Positions 7,049 to 13,408 of a stretch of DNA of 15,998 bases are shown in pieces. The DNA comes from Oscillospiraceae bacterium. GTDB taxonomy: Bacteria > Bacillota > Clostridia > Oscillospirales > Ruminococcaceae. The notes below the pieces were generated by a model, which saw only the letters and a list, made by a program, of their open reading frames with translations, had not been told where the DNA came from and ran no database searches. How positions within the stretch are numbered: the first letter of the stretch is position 1; each line of letters begins with the position of its first letter. The stretch spans positions 1 through 15,998 of the forward strand of contig CAAGDZ010000259.1 in NCBI GenBank assembly GCA_900768735.1, written 5' to 3'. A program made the translations under genes and the position numbers.

Positions 7049-7062
7049 CGAAAGGAGCCTAC

Positions 7063-8565
7063 ATGGAACAACAAGCAAGCATAACCGCGCTGATGTCGGC
7101 ATTTGCACGGGCATATCATGCCGAAAATGCGGAAAACCCCGCGTTTGAGGACAAAACAGCGAAAAAGCTTTTCACCGATGAAGAATACTCCCAAATGAAA
7201 AGCTATATTGCAGGCGGCGCAGAGTTTTTTCTGCGCGACAAGCCGGTACAGCCGGAGGATAAAGAGAGGGATAAGGCTGCGCTTGTCGATTCAATCGTGA
7301 ATACACAGCTCGCCCCGACGCCCGCCGCACGAGCCGCCTATTGCGAGAGCTGCCTTAAAACCGCAGTAAAAACCGGCACAAAGCAATATGTCATACTCGG
7401 CGCGGGGTATGACACCTTTGCATGGAGAGAAAGCGAGCTTATGCAAAGGCTGTCGGTGTTTGAGGCCGACCACCCGCTGACGCAGGCGGAAAAGCAGAGC
7501 AGACTTTGCCGCGCGGGATTTGATGTACCGCATAATCTTCACTTTGTACCGGTTGATTTTACAAAGGACAGCCTGAAACAGCGCCTTGTCGAAAACGGGT
7601 TTGACCTGTCGGAAAAGACCTTTTTCAGCTGGCTCGGCGTGAGTTATTATCTGAGCGAGGAGCAAATCCGCGGTATGCTGGCGGAGCTTGCCTCATTCGC
7701 CGCAGAGGGCAGTACAATAGTCTTTGACTACGCGGACGAGGGGTTGTTCCGCTCGGATGACCTCAGGGTCAAAAATATGAACGAAATGGCAAAGGCGGGC
7801 GGCGAGCCGATGAAGTTCTGCTGTGACAGCTTTTATCTGGCAAAGCTGCTGGAGGAGTACGGCTTTCTTATATACGAAGAAATGACGCCTGCGGATATTG
7901 ACGCGGATATATTAAGTGGCACGGGACTGACGGCTTTTCCGCATATAAATTACGTCACGGCTGTAATAAAAAACACCGGAAGGATAAACACAAAGGAAAA
8001 GATTTTGCAGACGGCTCTGCGGCTTTTTGCACAGCGGGGATATTCGGCGGTGTCGGTGCGGGATATTTCGGGAGAGCTCGGCATAACTCAGGCGGCGCTG
8101 TACAAGCATTATTTAAACAAGCAGGATATTTTCGACAGTATAATAAAGCGCATGGAGCAAAGGGATACCGAAATGGCGGCAAAATATGATGTGCCGCAGG
8201 ACGATTGCGCCGTATCCCGTGACGATTATAAGCAAAGCGATACAGAAAATCTGAAAAGCTTTTCTCTTGCTATGTTCCGCTACTGGACGGAGGACGCGTT
8301 TGCCTCGTCGTTCAGAAAAATGCTGACTATAGAACAGTACCGCAGCGTGCAGATGTCTGAGCTTTACGGACAGTATCTCTCATCAGGTCCGCTCGGATAT
8401 GTGACCGACCTGCTGCGCGAGGGCGGCTGTGAGCAGTATAAGGAAAAGGCGCTTGCATTCTACGCACCGATGTTCATGCTGATGAATATGTACGACGGCG
8501 CAGAGGATAAAAGCGCGGTATACGATACATTAAAAAAGCATATAGAGGAGTTCTCATTTGATTGA
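7063..8565 (+). CDS. Fusion of LCM-type SAM-dependent methyltransferase and TetR family repressor
   Basis: 500 residues; AAAGGAG lies 5 bases before the ATG. Residues 1-305 are a class I methyltransferase of the leucine carboxyl methyltransferase (LCM/TIGR00027-like) group: SAM-binding ILGAGYDTFA (111-120), acidic FEADHPLTQAEK (133-144), PVDF (163-166) and a SWLGVSYYL segment (189-197). Residues 307-360 are a TetR DNA-binding domain: KEKILQTALRLFAQRGY, then SVRDISGELGITQAALYKHY as helix-turn-helix. The rest (about 365-500) is a helical ligand/dimer domain. The two halves are joined by a short linker with no stop or frameshift. The methyl acceptor is unknown. The palindromes in its own promoter suggest autorepression. 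Adjacent TetR and methyltransferase genes are familiar in Clostridia; this single-chain form is unusual as far as I know. Confidence 0.88.
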   Translation: MEQQASITALMSAFARAYHAENAENPAFEDKTAKKLFTDEEYSQMKSYIAGGAEFFLRDKPVQPEDKERDKAALVDSIVNTQLAPTPAARAAYCESCLKTAVKTGTKQYVILGAGYDTFAWRESELMQRLSVFEADHPLTQAEKQSRLCRAGFDVPHNLHFVPVDFTKDSLKQRLVENGFDLSEKTFFSWLGVSYYLSEEQIRGMLAELASFAAEGSTIVFDYADEGLFRSDDLRVKNMNEMAKAGGEPMKFCCDSFYLAKLLEEYGFLIYEEMTPADIDADILSGTGLTAFPHINYVTAVIKNTGRINTKEKILQTALRLFAQRGYSAVSVRDISGELGITQAALYKHYLNKQDIFDSIIKRMEQRDTEMAAKYDVPQDDCAVSRDDYKQSDTENLKSFSLAMFRYWTEDAFASSFRKMLTIEQYRSVQMSELYGQYLSSGPLGYVTDLLREGGCEQYKEKALAFYAPMFMLMNMYDGAEDKSAVYDTLKKHIEEFSFD

Positions 8566-8612
8566 GAAGACGAAAACAGACAACAGATTATATTAAAATG
8601 GAGAAAATGAAA

Positions 8613-9221
8613 ATGACAATCAGACCCGAAACAAAGCAGGATTATTATGAAAACGAAAATCTCACCCGCGAGGCATTCTGGGACGTATACCGCCCGGGCT
8701 GCTCCGAGCATCTTGTATTAAATACGCTCAGAGACGCGGATAGCTATATCCCCGCACTCGGTCTCGTTGCCGAAGACGGCGGCAGGCTTGTCGGAAATAT
8801 AGCCTACGCAAAAATGTACAGGGATAACGCTGTGTGCGACGAAATCATCGGCTTTGGCCCCGTGTCGGTACTCCCTGAGTATCAGCGGCAGGGCATAGGC
8901 TCACAGCTTATAGAAGAAACTATGAAGATGGCAAAGGAGATGGGCTTTAAGGCGGTTATGATAACAGGCAGTTATGACTATTACAACAGATTCGGCTTTG
9001 TGCCGGCAAGCAGATTCGGTGTACATCTTGAGGGAGTACCGCTTGATGATGAAGCGCCGTTTTTCATGGCAAAGGAGCTGGAGGATGGGTATCTGTCAGA
9101 GCATGGCGGAGTGTACAGCTTTGATACAGCCTATAACGTAACGCAGGAGGAGCTTGACGATTTTGAAAAGCAGTTCCCGAAAAAGCACAAGCGCGAGCCG
9201 AGAGAGGGAGACCTGATATAA
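8613..9221 (+). CDS. GNAT family N-acetyltransferase
   Basis: 202 residues. The frame opens with a TTG overlapping the previous stop, but GGAG at 8600-8603 lies 9 bases before ATG 8613, giving the usual GNAT start MTIRPET. The acetyl-CoA loop is in VLPEYQRQGIGSQLIEE (Q/RxxGxG), followed by the SYDYYNRFGF turn typical of YhbS-like acetyltransferases. It transfers an acetyl group from acetyl-CoA to an unknown amine. It lies 47 bases after the methyltransferase-TetR gene with no promoter between, so it probably shares that regulated transcript. A detoxification role is inference only. Confidence 0.9.
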   Translation: MTIRPETKQDYYENENLTREAFWDVYRPGCSEHLVLNTLRDADSYIPALGLVAEDGGRLVGNIAYAKMYRDNAVCDEIIGFGPVSVLPEYQRQGIGSQLIEETMKMAKEMGFKAVMITGSYDYYNRFGFVPASRFGVHLEGVPLDDEAPFFMAKELEDGYLSEHGGVYSFDTAYNVTQEELDDFEKQFPKKHKREPREGDLI

Positions 9222-9258
9222 TCTCAAAATGACCGATTATCTTTTTGGCGGCTTTATG

Positions 9259-9287
9259 TTGTTTTTCTGCTCAAAATGCGGTATAAT
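9259..9287 (+). promoter_or_regulatory. Probable promoter of the asparaginase gene
   Basis: TTGTTT (9259-9264), 17 bases, TATAAT (9282-9287). The -10 is perfect and the -35 moderate. It lies in the 110-base gap after the acetyltransferase, in which I see no clear terminator hairpin. Confidence 0.6.
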
Positions 9288-9331
9288 TAACATATAGCTG
9301 AATTACACACGCAAGGCTGTGAGATGAAAAG

Positions 9332-10279
9332 ATGAACAAGAAAATACTTTGGCTTTCCACCGGCGGTACCTTTTCCTGCGAGGGCTCGGAAAACGGACTT
9401 ATGCCGAAAAGCGGTACAGAGCAGAATAATCAGATATTAAGCCGCCTGCCCGATTTGACGGCGGCTTATGATATTATGCCGCAGACTATTCTGAATATCG
9501 ACAGCACCGACATGACCGCGGACGAGTGGTCGCTTATCGCAAATGAAGTAAACCGCGCCGCAGTATCGGGCGAATATGACGGCATAGTGATAACCCACGG
9601 CACCGACACCATGGCATACACCGCCGCGGCTTTGTCGGTCATGCTGAAAAACCTGCCCCTGCCTGTTATCCTGACAGGCTCGCAAAGACCGTTTTTCAGC
9701 GAAAACTCCGACGCGCCTGGAAACTTTACCGATGCGGTAACAGTAGCCGCCGACGTCAGGTTTAAGGGCGTGTTTGCGGTGTTCTGCGGGAAAATCCTGC
9801 ACGGACTTGATATGTACAAGTCGGACTCGTTTGCCGATGAGGCATTCTGTGCAAGGGACAGGCAGGCGGGAGAGATAAGCGGAAAGGAAATACGCCTGTT
9901 TTTCCCCGAAAATATATCTCACGGTGGCTATGAGTTCTGCCCCGATATGTGCAGAGAGGTTGCAGTTCTGAAAATGACCCCGACCTTTGCCCCCGAGCTT
10001 ATAGATATGCTTGTCAAAAGCGGAATAAAAGGGATTGTCGCCGAGGGCTACGGCACGGGCGGAATACCGCGCGCGGTTCGCGAAAAGCTTGCCGCCGCGG
10101 CGCAGAAAGGAATAGCCGTCACGGTAGTGTCACAATGCCTGCATGGCGGCGTTGACCTCGGCATCTATGCCGTAGGCGAAAGCGCAAGGGCGGCCGGCAT
10201 AACAAGCGGAGGAAAATACGGCGCAGAGGCGGCGCTCGCTATCCTCATGCACAGACTGGGCGGGTATGACGATATATGA
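9332..10279 (+). CDS. L-asparaginase, cytoplasmic (type I-like)
   Basis: 315 residues, the usual length. It hydrolyses L-asparagine to aspartate and ammonia. The two active-site threonine motifs are present: STGGT, with T10 as nucleophile, and THGTDTM with T91-D92. LTGSQRP and NSDAPGNFTDAV are further conserved asparaginase blocks, and GYGTGGIP lies in the small C-terminal domain. There is no signal peptide, so a cytoplasmic enzyme is expected. The ribosome site before ATG 9332 is weak (GAGATGAAAAG), but no better start exists. It has its own promoter and is not clearly part of an operon. Confidence 0.94.
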   Translation: MNKKILWLSTGGTFSCEGSENGLMPKSGTEQNNQILSRLPDLTAAYDIMPQTILNIDSTDMTADEWSLIANEVNRAAVSGEYDGIVITHGTDTMAYTAAALSVMLKNLPLPVILTGSQRPFFSENSDAPGNFTDAVTVAADVRFKGVFAVFCGKILHGLDMYKSDSFADEAFCARDRQAGEISGKEIRLFFPENISHGGYEFCPDMCREVAVLKMTPTFAPELIDMLVKSGIKGIVAEGYGTGGIPRAVREKLAAAAQKGIAVTVVSQCLHGGVDLGIYAVGESARAAGITSGGKYGAEAALAILMHRLGGYDDI

Positions 10280-10476
10280 AAGGCTTGCCTGCGAAATATT
10301 GTCAAAGCAGTTGGGCGGATTTGACCATACTCCCGTGTGAGGGAGCGATTACCGCCTATCATAAAGCATAACGCTTGCGCGAGGGCGTAATAACAGCGGC
10401 AATCGGCGTAGGAGTTGTGATTAAGCCGATTGCAGGATTTTTCAAAGTCCGCCTTCAAAAGCTTCTGGATAAATGA
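10276..10476 (+). pseudogene. Possible remnant of a YczE/YitT-like (DUF6198-type) membrane protein gene
   Basis: One frame starting at an ATG that overlaps the asparaginase stop (ATGA) reads 31 codons to TAA (10369-10371), then 34 more to TGA (10474-10476). In order it carries DLTILPCEGAITA and, after the stop, REGVITAAIGVGVVIKP followed by a basic tail. These resemble two C-terminal blocks of the YczE/YitT-like family (LPGEG..., REGxIxAAxxVG), but the rest of the roughly 200-residue protein is missing. I read this as a deletion remnant. The resemblance is from memory of the family, not a search. A hairpin with T-rich tail follows directly. No initiation signal is obvious. Confidence 0.4.
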
Positions 10477-10498
10477 CCGATTTTTCGGTATTCTTTTA
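10476..10498 (+). terminator. Weak intrinsic terminator
   Basis: ACCGA (10476-10480), TTTT loop, TCGGT (10485-10489), then ATTCTTTT. It may end the asparaginase transcript. The remaining bases to the next promoter at 10570 hold nothing recognisable. Confidence 0.45.
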
Positions 10499-10569
10499 TC
10501 GAATTGCCTTTTGCAGATACGACAACTCTGTTCTGCATAAACCGATATATGAAAGTTTTTTAAAATCTC

Positions 10570-10598
10570 TTGCAAATTTTTAAAAAATGTAGTACAAT
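10570..10598 (+). promoter_or_regulatory. Promoter of the RpiR-flavoprotein operon
   Basis: TTGCAA (10570-10575), 17 bases, TACAAT (10593-10598), 42 bases before ATG 10641. Each box is near consensus (4/6 and 5/6). Confidence 0.7.
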
Positions 10599-10640
10599 AG
10601 CATTAACGATAATTTCATGAAAATGAAAGGACGCAAAACA

Positions 10641-11501
10641 ATGCAGGAAGATTTATTGGTTCAGATTCAGAATAAGATGAGCAGCTTTTCCAAAAGCCAG
10701 AAGCTTATTGCAAATTATATCCTTAACAGCTACGAAAAAGCGGCATACATGACCGCGCTCAAGCTCGGAAATGCGGTAAACGTCAGCGAATCGACGGTAG
10801 TCCGCTTTGCTATCGAGATGGGCTTTGAGGGTTATCCGGAACTTCAGAAGAGCCTGCAGGCGCTGATAAAAAACCGCCTTACTGCCGTACAGCGTATAAA
10901 TATCACAAACGACCGTATCGGCGAGGACGGCGTGCTGAAAAATATCCTCACGCAGGATATAGACCGTATCAGACACACCCTTGAGGAAATAGACAAGGAT
11001 ATGTTTGATCGCGCTATCGAGAAAATCAGCAGCGCCCGCCGCATATACATACTCGGCGCTATGAGCTCGAGTATTCTTGCAAGATTTTTGGATTATAACT
11101 TCCAGCTTATTTTCGACAATGTGCATTTTGTACAGGCGATAAGCACAAGCGGTATTTATCAGCAGATTATCCGCATGACCGATGAGGATGTGTTTATTGC
11201 GATTTCGTTCCCGCGCTATTCGCAGAGCACGATAAAGGCAACGGCGTACGCAAAGAGCTGTAACGCGAATGTAGTAGCAATCACCGACAGCACCGCCTCT
11301 CCGCTTGCATCGTATGCCGACGAGCTGCTTATTGCACGAAGCGACATGGCAAGCTTTGCCGACTCGCTTGTAGCTCCGCTCAGCCTGCTGAATGCGATGA
11401 TTGTGGCGCTCGGCGCAAAGAACAAGGACAATATCGAAAAGACCTTCGGCAAGCTTGAAAAGCTATGGGAGGAAAACGAGGTATACAAAAAGGACGTCTG
11501 A
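10641..11501 (+). CDS. MurR/RpiR family transcriptional regulator
   Basis: 286 residues from ATG 10641, which has AAAGGA nine bases upstream; earlier in-frame ATGs at 10617 and 10623 lack one. The N-terminal RpiR helix-turn-helix contains SKSQKLIANYILNSYEKAAYM-like helices and the recognition segment NVSESTVVRFAIEMGFEGYPE. A SIS sugar-phosphate-binding domain follows (about 125-260): RRIYILGAMSSS, then ISFPRYSQSTIKATAYAK and VVAITDS. Such proteins sense phosphosugars and regulate sugar or amino-sugar metabolism genes. No sugar genes are adjacent here. It is coupled to the next gene by a TGATG overlap. Confidence 0.93.
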   Translation: MQEDLLVQIQNKMSSFSKSQKLIANYILNSYEKAAYMTALKLGNAVNVSESTVVRFAIEMGFEGYPELQKSLQALIKNRLTAVQRINITNDRIGEDGVLKNILTQDIDRIRHTLEEIDKDMFDRAIEKISSARRIYILGAMSSSILARFLDYNFQLIFDNVHFVQAISTSGIYQQIIRMTDEDVFIAISFPRYSQSTIKATAYAKSCNANVVAITDSTASPLASYADELLIARSDMASFADSLVAPLSLLNAMIVALGAKNKDNIEKTFGKLEKLWEENEVYKKDV

Positions 11502-12718
11502 TGAACGAAAGCTTTGACGTAATAGTAATCGGCGGCGGTGCGGCGGGCATGATGTCCGCGATAACCGCGGCAGAGTGCGGCGCCCGCGTACTCCTTGCCG
11601 AGAGGAATCAGATGCTTGGCAAAAAGCTCTCCATAACCGGAAAGGGCAGGTGCAACGTCACCAACAACAGCGACAACAGCAATATAATGAAGAATATCCC
11701 CACCAACAGCCGCTTTTTATACAGCGCTCTGGCGGGGTTTTCCGCGTATGATACGATAGAATTTTTTGAAAATCTCGGCGTACCGCTGAAAACCGAGCGC
11801 GGAAACCGCGTTTTTCCGGTATCGGATAAGGCGTCGGATATAGTAAATGCGCTTAAAGACCGCATGAGTGCGCTCGGCGTCACGGTCAAAACCATGCGCG
11901 CCGACGGCATACTTACCGAAAGCGGCGCGGTGGTCGGTATAAAGTGCGGAAAAGATAAATACCACGCGCCGAAAATAATACTCGCGACCGGCGGTATGTC
12001 CTATCCCGGCACCGGCTCGACCGGTGACGGCTATAAGATGGCAAGGGCGCTCGGACATACAGTCACCGAGCTGAAGCCCTCGCTTGTGCCGGTCTGTACC
12101 GCCGAGGACTGCAAGCCGATGATGGGACTCAGCCTTAAAAACGTTACTCTGTCACTTAAAAGCAGCGGCGGAAAAGTCCTTTACAGCGAGCTCGGCGAGA
12201 TGCTGTTTACCCACTTCGGGGTGAGCGGGCCGCTTGTGCTGTCTGCCTCGGCTTATATAAAAAAGGGCGACAGCTATACGCTCCGGATAGATTTAAAGCC
12301 CGCGCTTGACAAAAAAAAGCTTGACTCTCGGATACTCCGCGATTTTTCCGAGGCAAAAAACAAACAGCTCTCTACAGTGATGAGAAAGCTGCTTCCGGAA
12401 AAGCTTATTGACACGGTCTTAGCCCGCACCGCAATCCCCGCCGATACGCGGGTAAACGAAATAACAAAAGAACAGCGTAAAAGCCTTGTCACTGCTTTGA
12501 AAGACTTCTCTCTCACCGTGTCGGGTCTGCGTCCGATAGAAGAAGCAATCATCACCGACGGCGGTATATCCGTAAAGGAGATAAACCCGAAAACCATGGA
12601 GTCAAAGCTTGTTTCGGGTCTGTTTTTCGCGGGAGAGATAATCGACTGCGCCGCATATACCGGCGGGTATAATCTGCAGATTGCATTTTCTACCGCGCGG
12701 CTTGCGGGACAGCCGTAA
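11501..12718 (+). CDS. BaiN/HI0933-family NAD(P)/FAD-dependent oxidoreductase
   Basis: 405 residues. The start is ATG 11501, overlapping the RpiR stop (TGATG), with AAGGA six bases upstream inside the RpiR gene. The FAD-binding Rossmann motif is VIGGGAAGMMSAITAAECG near residues 9-27, followed by GKKLSITGKGRCNVTN (about 39-54), the hallmark of the HI0933/YhiN/TIGR00275 family. ILATGGMSYPGTGSTGDGY and the C-terminal GLFFAGEIIDCAAYTGGYNLQ are further family blocks. It is a cytoplasmic flavoprotein; the substrate is unknown for most members, and BaiN itself has been linked to bile-acid reduction. Bile-acid activity here would be speculation. Confidence 0.93.
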   Translation: MNESFDVIVIGGGAAGMMSAITAAECGARVLLAERNQMLGKKLSITGKGRCNVTNNSDNSNIMKNIPTNSRFLYSALAGFSAYDTIEFFENLGVPLKTERGNRVFPVSDKASDIVNALKDRMSALGVTVKTMRADGILTESGAVVGIKCGKDKYHAPKIILATGGMSYPGTGSTGDGYKMARALGHTVTELKPSLVPVCTAEDCKPMMGLSLKNVTLSLKSSGGKVLYSELGEMLFTHFGVSGPLVLSASAYIKKGDSYTLRIDLKPALDKKKLDSRILRDFSEAKNKQLSTVMRKLLPEKLIDTVLARTAIPADTRVNEITKEQRKSLVTALKDFSLTVSGLRPIEEAIITDGGISVKEINPKTMESKLVSGLFFAGEIIDCAAYTGGYNLQIAFSTARLAGQP

Positions 12719-12721
12719 TTA

Positions 12722-13042
12722 TCAGAATTTATCCGCAAAGTAGGCTATCACCGACATCTCTTTTCCACTTGCCTTATCAACGCCGCGGACGGTTATGCCC
12801 GATAAATTCATAAGCTCGCCGACCCTCACCTCGTCAAGCGGACAGCGCATGACATCGCGCCCCGAGCAGACAAGGCAGAAGTCGCCGTCCATTATGTTTA
12901 TCGCGCCGTTTTCTCCGAGCCTTTCCTCTTTATAGGTCTCGCTGTCGCGCATGGTGACGTATTTCAGCGGTCGCTTGTCGAGAGCGATTTTCTGCTTTTG
13001 CGACATAGAGTCCTGCGCCGCCTTTTTCTTTTTACCGAACAT
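12722..13042 (-). CDS. Small conserved-looking protein of unknown function
   Basis: 106 residues, function not recognised. It starts with a basic MFGKKKK tail and runs to a compact, beta-rich body (about 27-104) with no membrane segment. The FCLVCSGRDVMRC stretch and the GELMNLSGITVRG segment suggest a folded beta domain. It has good gene signals: AAAGGA before the ATG and a TTGACA-N18-TATAAT promoter. Its stop is 3 bases from that of the convergent flavoprotein gene, with no terminator between. Similar short proteins seem present in related Clostridia, from memory only. Confidence 0.75.
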   Translation of the reverse strand: MFGKKKKAAQDSMSQKQKIALDKRPLKYVTMRDSETYKEERLGENGAINIMDGDFCLVCSGRDVMRCPLDEVRVGELMNLSGITVRGVDKASGKEMSVIAYFADKF

Positions 13043-13088
13043 TTTATCAAGTCCTTTCAGCCTGTTTTTTATCCGTGATGTTTTGTCT

Positions 13089-13118
13089 ATTATACTCCCG
13101 AAAAGGCGCGTTTGTCAA
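13089..13118 (-). promoter_or_regulatory. Promoter of the 106-residue protein gene
   Basis: Minus strand: TTGACA (13118-13113), 18 bases, TATAAT (13094-13089), 46 bases before the ATG at 13042. Both boxes are perfect. Confidence 0.82.
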
Positions 13119-13211
13119 CTTGAACAAATTGAAAGGTTATAAAACCGCCGTTTATTATTAAAAATAACGCCGATTTTTTAAAAAAGGTTACAATATTATT
13201 ACAATTTAGCT

Positions 13212-13236
13212 AAAACCGTTGACATTCAGCGGTTTT
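13212..13236. promoter_or_regulatory. 25-bp palindrome enclosing the -35 box
   Basis: AAAACCGTTGA (13212-13222), CAT, TCAGCGGTTTT (13226-13236): 11-base arms with one mismatch that is a G-U pair in RNA. The -35 hexamer lies wholly inside it, so it could be an operator. With the following T-run it could also end stray plus-strand transcripts. Confidence 0.55.
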
Positions 13237-13247
13237 TACGTTATTAT
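13219..13247 (+). promoter_or_regulatory. Promoter of the kinase-like PASTA protein gene
   Basis: TTGACA (13219-13224), 17 bases, TATTAT (13242-13247). The start would leave a leader of about 155 bases before ATG 13409. That leader holds no riboswitch I recognise. The AT-rich 13119-13211 stretch upstream has no gene. Confidence 0.72.
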
Positions 13248-13408
13248 ATAGTAGTTAAATTGCGCGCAGTATCTATATAGCGTGCTTACAGCTTATTTTT
13301 GCCGCACGGCGGCTGATATTAAAATAAATTTATGTGCAGAACAAAAAGGCTGTATTTAATGCGGCGATAAATTGCTATTAACGTTTTCAGAACGAAAGGA
13401 CACTTCTC

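Noticed and set aside
8562..8612. TTG start of the acetyltransferase overlapping the previous stop
   Set aside because: No ribosome site supports it, and the family-like N-terminus begins at ATG 8613 with GGAG in place.
10399..10433. 9-bp inverted repeat GCAATCGGC/GCCGATTGC as a terminator or riboswitch stem
   Set aside because: The loop is 17 bases, the T-run starts several bases late, and it lies inside the probable pseudogene remnant. No known riboswitch core is seen.
13248..13408. Structured leader RNA upstream of the PASTA gene
   Set aside because: Only short GC-rich complementarities (near 13301-13313) are present, with no recognised riboswitch or T-box features.
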